Source of the DNA: Paenibacillus urinalis
GTDB taxonomy: Bacteria; Bacillota; Bacilli; Paenibacillales; Paenibacillaceae
Assembly (NCBI RefSeq): GCF_028747985.1
Contig: NZ_CP118108.1
Location: 2,237,501 to 2,301,500 of the forward strand
DNA: 64,000 bases
Direction of reading: 5' to 3'
Shown here: in pieces, positions 15,159 to 24,038 of the stretch
How positions within the stretch are numbered: the first letter of the stretch is position 1
How the letters are laid out: each line of letters starts with the position of its first letter
Position numbers and translations under genes: made by a program
The notes under the pieces: model-generated
Database searches by the model: none
Told to the model about the DNA's origin: nothing
What the model saw: only the letters and a program-made list of their open reading frames with translations

Positions 15159-15824
15159 CTATGCTGGATTTCGATCCTGATGCCGAAGGGTGAGCCAAAT
15201 GGACAGAATTAGAATCAATTCAAATATGTTGGTTGCCGCCGAGCTTTCGATGGGAATAGGAATTAGCTGCCCGATAAACAGCAGAGCCGTCCCAACAAGG
15301 AGCCAAGCCCATTTTTGCTTCACGAGGACAAGGATACCTATGACGAGCAGAATCATGCCCACAATGATAACCATTATAGGCGGACCTGCCTGGCCCTCTG
15401 CGCTATATCTCATAACACCATACTCTTCCGTGAGAGTAAGATGCTGCACTTCGGCCAGCGTTGAGACTATGATCTGATAAATAATGAGGCCGGCTGTAAT
15501 CAGCCAGGCACTGATCTGTGTAGCCATGCTTCGTCCCCATCTTACACCTGAGCGCTGCAGAATATAATACCCAATCAAGACAAGTGTAGGCGTAACAAAA
15601 GCATGCAGCCAAAAACGAAGACTGCTCAGCGTCATTAGCAGATCTCCTTCGCCTATTGCCTCTCCTGCAGCTATGATGCCGTTATCGTAAGCAAGGCTGA
15701 ATGTAACGAGGAGAAGAAACAATGGGTAGCGAAACCACCTCCTCGTTCGTGAGAGATCGATCGCCATCCATAAGAAGAGGATGATATAAATCATGCTGAT
15801 GATCGAGTATATCCAAAAATCCAA
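15159..15824 (-). CDS. Multi-pass membrane protein of unknown function
   Basis: A TTG start (15824-15822) is supported by AAGGAG nine bases upstream. The 221-residue protein shows about seven hydrophobic helices: MDFWIYSIISMIYIILFLWM, then RYPLFLLLVTFSLAY, a helix holding FWLHAFVTPTLVLIGYYIL, and others up to FELILILSIWLTLRH. A single hydrophilic loop of about 25 residues lies near residue 130 (LAEVQHLTLTEEYG). No transporter or enzyme motif is visible, and I cannot assign a family. It is convergent with the small membrane protein pair and 212 bases divergent from the SRAP gene. Confidence 0.75.
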   Translation of the reverse strand: MDFWIYSIISMIYIILFLWMAIDLSRTRRWFRYPLFLLLVTFSLAYDNGIIAAGEAIGEGDLLMTLSSLRFWLHAFVTPTLVLIGYYILQRSGVRWGRSMATQISAWLITAGLIIYQIIVSTLAEVQHLTLTEEYGVMRYSAEGQAGPPIMVIIVGMILLVIGILVLVKQKWAWLLVGTALLFIGQLIPIPIESSAATNIFELILILSIWLTLRHQDRNPA

Positions 15825-16036
15825 TCCGCTTCGCTCCTTACTAAAATTATGTATTGGTAGGTTTGCTTAACATTTCCTATTTACCATGATCTGTTCATCC
15901 TGAAACCCTTTAATACCATGGCTGCATATCCATTTCTACAGCATACTTCAAATGATGATCATTTTCTGTAAATTTCATGTATAAATTTCCCTAACGCCAC
16001 AAATGATATAGGAAAATACAGGGAGGGAAGACAGAG

Positions 16037-16711
16037 ATGTGTAAACGTTATTCACTGGCCGCAGATCTAGATGAGGTGCGTGATCACTTTGGGATACAAC
16101 GAGTTATGTACTATTACAAGAACCGTTATAACATCAGTCCGACACAGCATGCTCCGATTATTCTCTATGAGGATGGAGAACGTATCATGGATGAGTATCG
16201 CTGGGGATTTATTCCTTTTTGGGGCAAGGATGCTGTTAATGCCGACTTAATGTCCGTTAGTGAGAATGTGACTTACCGCAAGATGGTGGAACAAAGACGC
16301 TGTGTCATACCTTGCAATGGTTTTTATTATTGGCGTCAGGATGGCAAGCGCAGGTATGCGGTACGGGTGGTTATGCCAGATCGCTCCATGTTCGGCATTG
16401 CCGGATTGTACGAGGTATGGAAGGATACTAGGAAGCAGCCGCTCCGAACTTGTACGATGCTGATGTCGGATGCAAACATGACCATTCGTGAATTTGATCA
16501 CCGCATGCCGGCCATACTTACGCCAGATCAGATCGATGCATGGCTCGATCCGAAGATGACCGAAATGCATCGAATGCTGCCGATGATCAGATCATTTCAA
16601 GAAACGTTAATGGATGTATATCCTGTGACTCCGCTTGCCTTCAATGATAATCATGATTCACTGGAATGTGTCAAGGAAGTGGACATGCAGAGAGCGCTGG
16701 TTAAGAATTAA
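16037..16711 (+). CDS. SRAP-domain protein (HMCES/YedK/YoqW family) with altered active site
   Basis: ATG 16037 follows AGGGAGGGAAGACAGAG; 224 residues. The mature N-terminal residue is Cys2 (MCKRYSL), which in this family forms a thiazolidine crosslink to abasic sites in single-stranded DNA. YNISPTQHAPI, RWGFIPFWGKD, an Asn at 68 (VNAD) and His155 in DHRMPAIL are retained. The usual FYEW Glu, a catalytic residue in family members, is Tyr98 here (CNGFYYW), and the normal NAR-S/A-E motif reads NADLM. DNA crosslinking may persist while reversal or autoproteolysis is altered; that is inference. It stands alone, with a weak terminator behind it. Confidence 0.88.
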   Translation: MCKRYSLAADLDEVRDHFGIQRVMYYYKNRYNISPTQHAPIILYEDGERIMDEYRWGFIPFWGKDAVNADLMSVSENVTYRKMVEQRRCVIPCNGFYYWRQDGKRRYAVRVVMPDRSMFGIAGLYEVWKDTRKQPLRTCTMLMSDANMTIREFDHRMPAILTPDQIDAWLDPKMTEMHRMLPMIRSFQETLMDVYPVTPLAFNDNHDSLECVKEVDMQRALVKN

Positions 16712-16740
16712 TACTTTTCGCCGATACACTGAACCTAAAG

Positions 16741-16784
16741 AGTCCGGTCTGCATTTGTGATGTGGGTCGGACTTTCGTCTTTTT
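16741..16784 (+). terminator. Probable terminator after the SRAP gene
   Basis: AGTCCG (16741-16746) pairs with CGGACT (16768-16773), with a few further internal pairs, followed by a T-rich stretch to 16784. The rest of the roughly 220 bases up to the next gene shows only A/T-rich promoter-like sequence. Confidence 0.5.
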
Positions 16785-17007
16785 AAATATCCTTATTGAG
16801 GGTAAGAGAAGCATAGATCAACAAATATTAAGTAAATTGTCGAAGGCATAGTCCATTAGATGGTTTCAAGTTACCTCAGTGCAGGACCGAAGCAGCTTGA
16901 AAGAATATATTCAAGTTACTATAATTGTTTCAGTAAGGTACTTGTAGTTTATTAGCTCTTTATATCTTACGAATATAAATATATATAGATTAAAGGAGTG
17001 GAATAGA

Positions 17008-18135
17008 ATGAATCCCAAATATAGTCCGATTTTTGAGAAAGTGACTTTACCGAATGGCATTATTCTGAAAAATAAAATTGTCCTGGCACCAATGACGCAT
17101 TCGTCCTCGAATGAAGATGGCACCGTATCCGATGCAGAGCTTGCATACTATGCACGTCGTTCTGGAGGAGCCGGAATGGTGGTCACAGCAGTTACTTACG
17201 TGACCGAGAATGGAAAAGGGTTCGTAGGCCAATTCTCATCAACAGATGATTCCTTTATACCGAGTCTGACCAAGCTGGCAAATTCCATTAAGGAACAAGG
17301 TGCCAAAGCAGTACTGCAAATTTTCCATGGTGGTCGTTTATGCCCTCCAGATGCTGTCGGTGGAGATGTTGTAGCACCAAGTGCGGTCGCAAGTGAAAGA
17401 CCAGGCTCACCGATGCCTAGAGAACTTGCTGAATCCGAGATCGAGAGCATCATTCAAGATTTTGGTGAAGCGACACGCCGTGCGATTGCTGCCGGATTTG
17501 ACGGTGTGGAAATTCACGGGGCTAACGGATACCTCATTCAACAATTTGTGTCCCCACATTCCAATCGAAGAGAAGATCGCTTCGGAGGAGATGCACATCA
17601 ACGGCTTACTTTTCCGCTAGAAGTAATAGACAGCGTGCAGGCAGCCGTTCGAGAGCATGCCAAAACTCCGTTTATGGTTGGATACCGTTTCTCTCCTGAG
17701 GAGCCGGAAACTCCGGGTTTGACGATGGAGGAGACCTTTATTTTGCTAGATGCAATTAAAGAGAAGAACTTGGATTATATCCATGTATCCTTGAATGACT
17801 TCTGGTCGAAGCCGAGAAGAGGAGCAGATGATTCGAAATCTAGAATGGAATGGATTCTGGAACGTGTTGGCGGCAAAGCTCCGGTAATTGGGGTTGGACA
17901 AATTCACACTCCAGATGAAGCCTTGGCAGCTCTTGAGACGGGAGTTCCGCTGCTCGCACTCGGACGTGAGCTGATCATTGAACCTGATTGGGTGGAGAAG
18001 ATTGAATCAGGCAATGAAGAGCATATAGCGGTTAACTTAACGAAATTGGACCAGGAAAGACTGGTTATTCCTGACCCACTATGGAATATGATCATGAATG
18101 TACCTGGATGGTTCCCTGTCGTGGACTCAGAGTAA
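17008..18135 (+). CDS. NADH:flavin oxidoreductase, old yellow enzyme family
   Basis: ATG 17008 follows AAAGGAGTGG; 375 residues, a single FMN-binding TIM barrel. KNKIVLAPMTHSSSNEDGTV is the N-terminal FMN loop, with a Thr-His-Ser variant of the usual MT/C motif. LQIFHGGRLC and the active-site pair in GVEIHGANGYLIQQFVSPHS follow, then NRREDRFGG, all diagnostic of the class III/YqjM-like OYE family. It reduces activated alkenes or quinones using NAD(P)H; the physiological substrate is unknown. It stands alone, without the Fe-S and pyridine nucleotide domains of dienoyl-CoA reductases. Confidence 0.92.
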   Translation: MNPKYSPIFEKVTLPNGIILKNKIVLAPMTHSSSNEDGTVSDAELAYYARRSGGAGMVVTAVTYVTENGKGFVGQFSSTDDSFIPSLTKLANSIKEQGAKAVLQIFHGGRLCPPDAVGGDVVAPSAVASERPGSPMPRELAESEIESIIQDFGEATRRAIAAGFDGVEIHGANGYLIQQFVSPHSNRREDRFGGDAHQRLTFPLEVIDSVQAAVREHAKTPFMVGYRFSPEEPETPGLTMEETFILLDAIKEKNLDYIHVSLNDFWSKPRRGADDSKSRMEWILERVGGKAPVIGVGQIHTPDEALAALETGVPLLALGRELIIEPDWVEKIESGNEEHIAVNLTKLDQERLVIPDPLWNMIMNVPGWFPVVDSE

Positions 18136-18166
18136 TCGTATAGTTAATACTTAAGAAGTGGCTTAT

Positions 18167-18209
18167 GAACTGCCGGGAAAGACTCTTGCACGAGTCCTCC
18201 CGGCTGTTC
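18167..18209 (+). terminator. Large hairpin after the old yellow enzyme gene
   Basis: GAACTGCCGGGA (18167-18178) pairs with TCCCGGCTGTTC (18198-18209), with an inner GACTC/GAGTC stem (18181-18185, 18192-18196). The hairpin is strong, but the following bases are only mildly T-rich, so it may be a weak or factor-assisted terminator. Confidence 0.55.
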
Positions 18210-18282
18210 ATGTGTTCAGTCTCGTTATTGATCTTCTATAGACAGGCTATGGTATGATAGGAAGGATTGGAGGTTACAGATT

Positions 18283-18732
18283 ATGAAGCATCCCTTTATA
18301 CTTAATGCCGTCTGGAATGGCGGAAGGAACAGCGATGGTACCATTGAAGCGGGTCAGTTAAAGACACAGATCTCCATCCCGAAGGAAATGGGCGGACCTG
18401 GAGTTGGGACCAATCCAGATGAAATGCTGCTTGGCGCTGCAGCAACTTGCTATCTTATTACACTCGCAGCTATGCTGGAGCGTTCGTCCCTGGAAACAGA
18501 GAGTCTTACTTTGACATCTGAAGCGACAGTGGATGTAACCAATAACATCTTTACCTACGAAGCGATTAAGCATGCTCCTGTGGTGACTTTAACGTCAACA
18601 GCGACGCAGGACGATATGGATAAAGCGATTCGTATTGCACACAAGGCAGAAAGCTCCTGTATGATCTCAAGAGCTGTAGCTGGGAACGTACTTATACAGA
18701 CAGAGCCTATTGTACAAATAGCAGACAATTAA
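18283..18732 (+). CDS. OsmC/Ohr family protein (SACOL1771-type peroxiredoxin)
   Basis: ATG 18283 follows GGAAGGATTGGAGG; 149 residues. The OsmC fold signatures are the N-terminal WNGGRNSDGTIEAGQLK strand pair, GVGTNPDEMLLGAAATCYLI with the first redox Cys, and KAESSCMISRAVAGNV with the second. These two cysteines reduce organic hydroperoxides in the family. It is 15 bases before the lactonase gene, sharing a transcript. A TATGAT box sits about 31 bases upstream. Confidence 0.88.
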   Translation: MKHPFILNAVWNGGRNSDGTIEAGQLKTQISIPKEMGGPGVGTNPDEMLLGAAATCYLITLAAMLERSSLETESLTLTSEATVDVTNNIFTYEAIKHAPVVTLTSTATQDDMDKAIRIAHKAESSCMISRAVAGNVLIQTEPIVQIADN

Positions 18733-18747
18733 GGAGGAAGTTACAAA

Positions 18748-19827
18748 ATGACAGCACAATCTCGACTTCTCGTATTTACGGGTTCTTATTCGGAAGCAAG
18801 CGACCCTGGTATCCATGTTTATGCATTCAATGAACAAGCAGGCGAGCTTACTCTGTTATCTGAGACATCCGGAGTGAAGAATCCGACTTTTCTTCAAGTC
18901 GATACCGAACATCAGCGTGTGTATGCGATTGGAGAAATAACGACGGCAGAAGGAACGAAGGCCGGGGAAGTGCTGGCCTATGCAATACACCCAGAGCAAG
19001 GCGAGCTTACGCTTATTAACCGTACTCCATCCGCTATTGCTCCAACCTGTCATGTGCAAATAGACCCTGAGTATCAGTATTTGCTCATATCTAGTTACCA
19101 CGGCGGAGCAGTAAGTCTTGTATCGCTGAATGATGATGGCAGTGTAGGACAGATGGTAGATTCCAAACAGCACTCCGGTAAGGGAGCTCATCCAGAGCGT
19201 CAAGATCGGCCGCATGTGCATTCCGCATTTTTCTCACCGGATGGTAAGTATATTATGGTTCAGGACCTTGGACTAGATAAAATATATGTCTACACGATTG
19301 ACCGTGATCAGCATAAGCTGGTACTGCATCGTGAAGTAAGCACACATGCGGGAGCGGGTCCAAGACATTTCGTCTTCCATCCGAATGCAAAGTTTGCTTA
19401 TGTAATTAATGAAGTGGATTCTACCGTTACTTTCTTTACATATGAGGCAGAAGCAGGCGCATTGACCGAACAACAGACGTTGTCCACACTGCCTGAAGAA
19501 GGCTTCGCTGGGGAGAACACTTGCGCGGAAATTACGGTTTCCAAGGATGGACGATTCCTGTACGGCTCCAATCGCGGACATGACAGTATCGTAGTATATG
19601 CGATCTCTGAGGACGGTACTCTGAGCACGGTGCAGCATATTTCAACTGAGGGCGGGCATCCTCGTCACTTTGCCTTGACACCTGCGGGTGATCAGCTGCT
19701 TGCAGCAAATCGTGACAGCAACAATATTGTACTCTTCCAGGTAGACACGGAGAAGGGGCAATTGAGTTACACAGGCAAACAGATCACATCTCCGAAGCCG
19801 GTTTGTGTATGGCCGGTTTATCTATAA
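18748..19827 (+). CDS. Lactonase family protein (7-bladed beta-propeller, 6-phosphogluconolactonase-like)
   Basis: ATG 18748 follows AAGGAGGAAGTTACAAA; 359 residues. The seven repeated blades start with GSYSEASDPGIHVYAF and ISSYHGGAVSLVSL, and typical family motifs are DRPHVHSAFFSPDGKYI, GAGPRHFVFHPNAKFAYVIN and GRFLYGSNRGHDSI. Proteins of this family (YkgB/Pgl type) are annotated as 6-phosphogluconolactonases or muconate-cycloisomerase-like lactonases. It probably hydrolyses a sugar lactone in the cytosol. It ends the OsmC transcript and is followed by a bidirectional terminator. Confidence 0.88.
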   Translation: MTAQSRLLVFTGSYSEASDPGIHVYAFNEQAGELTLLSETSGVKNPTFLQVDTEHQRVYAIGEITTAEGTKAGEVLAYAIHPEQGELTLINRTPSAIAPTCHVQIDPEYQYLLISSYHGGAVSLVSLNDDGSVGQMVDSKQHSGKGAHPERQDRPHVHSAFFSPDGKYIMVQDLGLDKIYVYTIDRDQHKLVLHREVSTHAGAGPRHFVFHPNAKFAYVINEVDSTVTFFTYEAEAGALTEQQTLSTLPEEGFAGENTCAEITVSKDGRFLYGSNRGHDSIVVYAISEDGTLSTVQHISTEGGHPRHFALTPAGDQLLAANRDSNNIVLFQVDTEKGQLSYTGKQITSPKPVCVWPVYL

Positions 19828-19890
19828 TCTGTTCTGCTGGCAATACGTACGGTACAAGCAAACCATGATGTAACGAAAGACTTTCTATTA

Positions 19891-19942
19891 AAAAGGCATC
19901 TGATCCTTCCTCCTGCAGATGGAGGGGATCAGATGCCTTTTT
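19891..19942. terminator. Bidirectional terminator
   Basis: AAAAGGCATCTGATCC (19891-19906) pairs with GGATCAGATGCCTTTTT (19926-19942). The A-run and T-run flanking the stem let it end transcripts from the lactonase and from the convergent LTA-synthase-like gene. Confidence 0.92.
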
Positions 19943-19950
19943 GTCCTATT

Positions 19951-21951
19951 CTATTCTTTTAAAGGAAGCTGCAGAATGTAGCTGTTGGATAAGTTCATCA
20001 GCTCTAGTGCATTATAGAATTCTTCCTCGGTTGCTTGTGACTTACTGCCGGTCGTTCCCTTCAGCTTGTGATGCCAGCCGTCCTCAAACCCGCTTCCGGA
20101 GATGAAGACTTCACTATTGTTGACAAAGGAACCCGTTGGCAGGTAATAACGCTGCGGCAGCAGATTGTAATCTTTATTCACGAATAGATCCTGACCAAAG
20201 TGCAGATGTTCATCTAAGGAGATGCCGAGAAGACCAGCCAGTGTAGGCATAATGTCTGCCTGGCCGCCAACCTGCTTCTGTTCTCCAGCTGGCATATCAT
20301 CTGAAGAAGTAATGATGAACGGAATATTGATCATGTCGGGATAGTCGTATGGATGTCCGAGCAGCTCCTCCAGCAATACCAAATCTTCCTCTTTAAGCGA
20401 TGTGGTAGGGAGTCCCAAATGATCTCCGTATAACAGGACGATACTATTATCCCAGACTCCACGATTCTTCAAATCCTCGATAAATTTACCAAGTTCACGA
20501 TCCGCATAGTTCTGAGAACGAATATAGTCACCAACCAGCGTATCGTCATAACGTTCAGGCAGGGTGATGCCGACTTTCTCCTCAGGCAAAGTAAATGGGT
20601 GATGAGCCGTCATCGAGATGACGTGCGCATAAAACGGGTTATCCGCCTGATCCATTTTCTCGAGCTCTTCCGCTGTTTTGCGATATAGAACATCGTCGGA
20701 TGCCCCGAAATATACCGTATCTTCTTCTCCGAAGAAGGATTTATCATAGTAGCGGTCAAATCCGAGAGAGCTGTACAGCTCACCGCGGTTCCAGAACTCG
20801 ACCACATTCGTATGGAATGTCGTCGTCGTATATCCGTGCTCTTTGAGCAGTCTCGGAAGACTCGGTAATTCTTGATCGACATACCGTTGTACAGCCGCTC
20901 CATCAGGAGGGATGTAATAGGAAGTATTGACGACAAATTCGGCATCCGATGTGTTGCCTTGACCGACTTGCTGATAGAAATTCGGGAAGTACGTATTGCT
21001 TTTGACCAATCCATTCAGGTTAGGTGTAATTTCAGTGCCGCCGATATGAAGATTAATGAGGAAATCCTGAAACGATTCCAGCTGAATGATAATGACGTTC
21101 TTGTCCTTGGCCATGCCTTCTAGACTAGATGGTGCAGCAGCCCCGTCAATTCCTTTTAATTCATTAATTCTCTCTTGGGTGATACGGGAGACAGGCTCCA
21201 GTTCAGGTTCTTCCTGATCAAGGAGAGTGTAGGCTTCGTAATTGAATATGCCCATGTTCTCTGCCTTGACAACCTCATTAAATCCTCCCCGATTGACATA
21301 AATATTGAGGGAAGAAATGATGAGCGAAATACAGAATAACGAAGCAATCAGCTTCTTGTTCACAGGTCTAAGGATCGCCTGCTTCCAATCCACAGCGGCC
21401 TTGCTGCGAATGAGCAGAATACCGAACACAATGATATCCGTGAAGATCAGCAGGTATTGTGGATCAATAAGAGAGAATACGCTATTGCTGACAGCGGTAA
21501 CCTGATTGACCTGTTCAAGTGCTTTATACGTAGCGATCACACCATAGTATTTGTAATAAATAATGACGGCAAAAAAGATCGCGGTAAGCAGCAGGTTGAA
21601 AATCGTGTATACCATCAATTTTCGCTTGGTGGCAAACCATTCAATTAAACAGAAGATGATAAGTACAAAGGGAAGCTCCTTCAGCATGGTAGTCCAGGAA
21701 GGCCCATTCTCAAATACACCGAACCAAGCAATATAGCTCTTGAGCAGCATAATAAGAGAGAAGAACAGAAGTGAGCGTGAACAGACCAATCGGATCACGG
21801 CGGCTGTTCGCTGATAAATTGAGGATTTCTCCTCAAGCGGATCATGTGCAGAGGGCTCCTTAAGAGCCTGTGCTTCTTCGACAGGTGGTTTCATGAATAT
21901 GACCTTGCCAAGGCGCATCAAAAACGGATGGCAAGTGTTTCCCCTCCCCAT
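19951..21951 (-). CDS. LTA synthase family membrane sulfatase-fold protein (copy 1)
   Basis: Up to 666 residues. The annotated ATG 21951 has no clear ribosome binding site; ATG 21894 (MKPPVEEAQ) preceded by AAGGTC is an alternative start giving 647 residues. Five membrane helices lie between about 58 and 220, followed by an extracytoplasmic alkaline-phosphatase-fold domain. Its nucleophile is a Thr in GQGNTSDAEF (about 334 from the long start), with metal ligands in VIIIQLESFQ and IVLLYGDHLG. By family knowledge it transfers glycerol phosphate to, or processes, lipoteichoic-acid-like polymers. It is a paralogue of the gene at 47993. The usual CxPxR sulfatase Cys/Ser is absent, as expected. 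Confidence 0.9.
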   Translation of the reverse strand: MGRGNTCHPFLMRLGKVIFMKPPVEEAQALKEPSAHDPLEEKSSIYQRTAAVIRLVCSRSLLFFSLIMLLKSYIAWFGVFENGPSWTTMLKELPFVLIIFCLIEWFATKRKLMVYTIFNLLLTAIFFAVIIYYKYYGVIATYKALEQVNQVTAVSNSVFSLIDPQYLLIFTDIIVFGILLIRSKAAVDWKQAILRPVNKKLIASLFCISLIISSLNIYVNRGGFNEVVKAENMGIFNYEAYTLLDQEEPELEPVSRITQERINELKGIDGAAAPSSLEGMAKDKNVIIIQLESFQDFLINLHIGGTEITPNLNGLVKSNTYFPNFYQQVGQGNTSDAEFVVNTSYYIPPDGAAVQRYVDQELPSLPRLLKEHGYTTTTFHTNVVEFWNRGELYSSLGFDRYYDKSFFGEEDTVYFGASDDVLYRKTAEELEKMDQADNPFYAHVISMTAHHPFTLPEEKVGITLPERYDDTLVGDYIRSQNYADRELGKFIEDLKNRGVWDNSIVLLYGDHLGLPTTSLKEEDLVLLEELLGHPYDYPDMINIPFIITSSDDMPAGEQKQVGGQADIMPTLAGLLGISLDEHLHFGQDLFVNKDYNLLPQRYYLPTGSFVNNSEVFISGSGFEDGWHHKLKGTTGSKSQATEEEFYNALELMNLSNSYILQLPLKE

Positions 21952-22082
21952 TACATTCTATGAATCTATTAAAATCGGACAAAGATAAGACAGTAATGCA
22001 ATTATAGTACAGCTGATTCTTTTTTATCAAATCTGACATTTTTCCAGAGATGGAATGCTATTAAATGCTTGACATAACACAT

Positions 22083-22102
22083 TAGTTACTTCCAGGTAAC
22101 TA
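22083..22102 (+). promoter_or_regulatory. Candidate HxlR operator upstream of hxlA
   Basis: A perfect inverted repeat TAGTTAC-N6-GTAACTA lies 87 bases before hxlA, just after a TTGACA at 22069. A related TACTTCC follows at about 22120, echoing the TTACTTCC inside the repeat. In Bacillus subtilis the formaldehyde-responsive activator HxlR binds upstream of hxlAB; this is the best candidate site here, by position only. Confidence 0.45.
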
Positions 22103-22188
22103 CACCACTTCAAAGTGCGTACTTCCTAAATCGTAATCAACGATTATAAGATAGGGTTTGTAATCAATAATAAGGAGAGATGTTCGAT

Positions 22189-22821
22189 ATGAAATTACAG
22201 CTGGCACTTGATTTGGTAGATATTCCTCAGGCGATTGAAGTCGTTAGAGAAGTGGAGCCTTATATTGATATTGTAGAAATCGGCACACCTGTTGTCATCA
22301 ATGAAGGTCTTCGCGCCGTTAAAGAAATGAAGGCGGCATACCCTAACCTGGATGTACTTGCAGATCTCAAAATTATGGATGCAGGCGGATATGAAATCAT
22401 GAAGGCATCCGAAGCAGGCGCTGACATTATAACTGTCTTGGGTGCAACAGATGATATGACGATTAAAGGTGCAGTAGAGGAAGCGAAGAAGCAAGGAAAA
22501 CAAATCTTAGTTGATATGATCAACGTTAAGGATATCGAAACACGTGCCAAAGAAATCGATGAGCTCGGTGTAGATTATATCTGCGTGCATACAGGATATG
22601 ACCTCCAGGCTGTAGGCAAGAACTCCTTCGAGGATCTTCAAACGATCAAAAAAGCAGTGACTCGTGCTAAAACAGCGGTTGCCGGCGGAATCAAGCTGGA
22701 AAGCCTGCCAGAAGTCATTGCAGCAGGTCCCGACCTTGTAATCGTGGGCGGCGGCATTACAGGTCAGGAAGATAAAAAAGCAGTTGCAGCTGAAATGCAG
22801 CAGTTGATCAAGCAAGGATAG
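22189..22821 (+). CDS. hxlA: 3-hexulose-6-phosphate synthase
   Basis: ATG 22189 is seven bases from AAGGAGAG; an ATG at 22180 overlaps that site. 210 residues. The enzyme condenses formaldehyde with ribulose 5-phosphate to give hexulose 6-phosphate, the first step of the ribulose monophosphate pathway, used here mainly for formaldehyde detoxification. The orotidine-decarboxylase-like barrel has KLQLALDLVD, the DxKxMD-type LADLKIMDAGGYE, DMINVKDIETRAKEI and VAGGIKLESLPEV motifs. hxlB follows after six bases, and the regulator gene is next. Confidence 0.96.
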   Translation: MKLQLALDLVDIPQAIEVVREVEPYIDIVEIGTPVVINEGLRAVKEMKAAYPNLDVLADLKIMDAGGYEIMKASEAGADIITVLGATDDMTIKGAVEEAKKQGKQILVDMINVKDIETRAKEIDELGVDYICVHTGYDLQAVGKNSFEDLQTIKKAVTRAKTAVAGGIKLESLPEVIAAGPDLVIVGGGITGQEDKKAVAAEMQQLIKQG

Positions 22822-22827
22822 GCGCAA

Positions 22828-23376
22828 ATGACAACAAGTACACAGCGAATCCTTAATGAGCTGAAGCAAGTCATTTCTCTTCTGGATGTTACAGAAATGG
22901 AACAAGCTGTAGCTCTGATTCTGCAGTCGAAACGCGTCTTCGTTGCAGGAGCAGGACGTTCTGGCCTGATGGGCAGAGCCTTTGCCATGCGGTTAGCTCA
23001 TCTTGGGATTACAGCTTATGTGGTTGGAGAAACTACGACTCCAAGTATAGATCAGAATGACCTGCTCGTATTATGCACAGGCTCAGGGGAAACGAGAAGT
23101 CTTGCAGCTATGGGCGAGAAGGCGAAGCTGCTCGGTTCATCACTGCTTGTGCTTACAACGAATCCGAATTCAACCTGCGGTGAGCTTGCAGATGGAGTTA
23201 TTCATATTCAAGCCAAGGCGAAGGAAGAACAAGGAAATGCCGAATCATTACAGCCGATGGGCTCACTCTTTGAGCAATCCTTACTGATCAGTCTGGATGG
23301 GATGATTCTTACACTGATGAATCGGCTGGACATGAGCGCCGAGCAAATGTTTCATCGGCATGCGAATCTAGAATAG
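22828..23376 (+). CDS. hxlB: 6-phospho-3-hexuloisomerase
   Basis: ATG 22828, six bases after the hxlA stop; 182 residues, one SIS domain. FVAGAGRSGLMGRAFAMRLA is the sugar-phosphate-binding loop, LVLCTGSGETRSLAAMGEK is the second SIS loop, and the family tail SLFEQSLLISLDGMILTLMN is present. It isomerises hexulose 6-phosphate to fructose 6-phosphate, returning formaldehyde carbon to glycolysis. Confidence 0.96.
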   Translation: MTTSTQRILNELKQVISLLDVTEMEQAVALILQSKRVFVAGAGRSGLMGRAFAMRLAHLGITAYVVGETTTPSIDQNDLLVLCTGSGETRSLAAMGEKAKLLGSSLLVLTTNPNSTCGELADGVIHIQAKAKEEQGNAESLQPMGSLFEQSLLISLDGMILTLMNRLDMSAEQMFHRHANLE

Positions 23377-23444
23377 CGCCTTATGCACCTCTTTTGCTGA
23401 GTAATGTAAGGTTGTAGTACAATGCTTAGGAAGGGGGTATGCAC

Positions 23445-23813
23445 GTGGCATCGGAAGTAAAAGAGAGAATTAATCTAAAGGAAATTAATTGTGAGAAGGA
23501 ACTGACGCTCGCAGTCATAGGGGGCAAGTGGAAGCTTATTATCCTCTGGCATCTAGGGCTTGAAGGAACGAAGCGATTCAGTGAGCTGAAGAAGCTGATT
23601 CCGCATATCACGCAGAAGATGTTGACCAACCAGCTCCGTGAGCTGGAAGAGGATCTGCTGATACACCGTAAGGTGTACGCAGAGGTTCCCCCACGTGTAG
23701 AATATACGCTCACAGATCACGGTCAGAGTCTAATGCCTGTCCTGCGATTGATGTATGATTGGGGCAAGCATTATGGGGAAACCGTGATCTGGAAGGACGG
23801 CAAACCGGAATAA
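23445..23813 (+). CDS. hxlR: HxlR, formaldehyde-responsive transcription regulator
   Basis: GTG 23445 is six bases after AAGGGGG; an ATG at 23439 lies too close to that site. 122 residues, one winged helix of the HxlR/MarR class: [16 protein letters not shown], then [20 protein letters not shown] and [16 protein letters not shown]. The Cys-Glu-Lys triplet near the N-terminus matches the site in Bacillus subtilis HxlR where formaldehyde bridges Cys and Lys (established for that protein). Here the gene is downstream of hxlAB on the same strand, whereas in B. subtilis it is divergent. Confidence 0.9.
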   Translation: MASEVKERINLKEINCEKELTLAVIGGKWKLIILWHLGLEGTKRFSELKKLIPHITQKMLTNQLRELEEDLLIHRKVYAEVPPRVEYTLTDHGQSLMPVLRLMYDWGKHYGETVIWKDGKPE

Positions 23814-23894
23814 TGGTTTATAAATTACTGTATTCTAACGGGTAAGCATCTAGCTGTTTAAGTAAACTTAATTGAACGATAGTTTATTAATAGG

Positions 23895-23935
23895 ATGGAT
23901 TCTCTCAATTTTGCTATTGAGAGAATCCATTTTTT
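23895..23935 (+). terminator. Terminator after hxlR
   Basis: A perfect 15-base stem, 23895-23909 with 23916-23930, around a six-base loop, followed by T residues to 23935. Confidence 0.93.
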
Positions 23936-24038
23936 ATAGCAAAAACTGAAGAAAATACAGGTTATTATATGATACAATGTCATTTATTGGTGCCATACAA
24001 TGGTCAATAAATAGGCTGAGGAGAGGTGTATTTAATTG

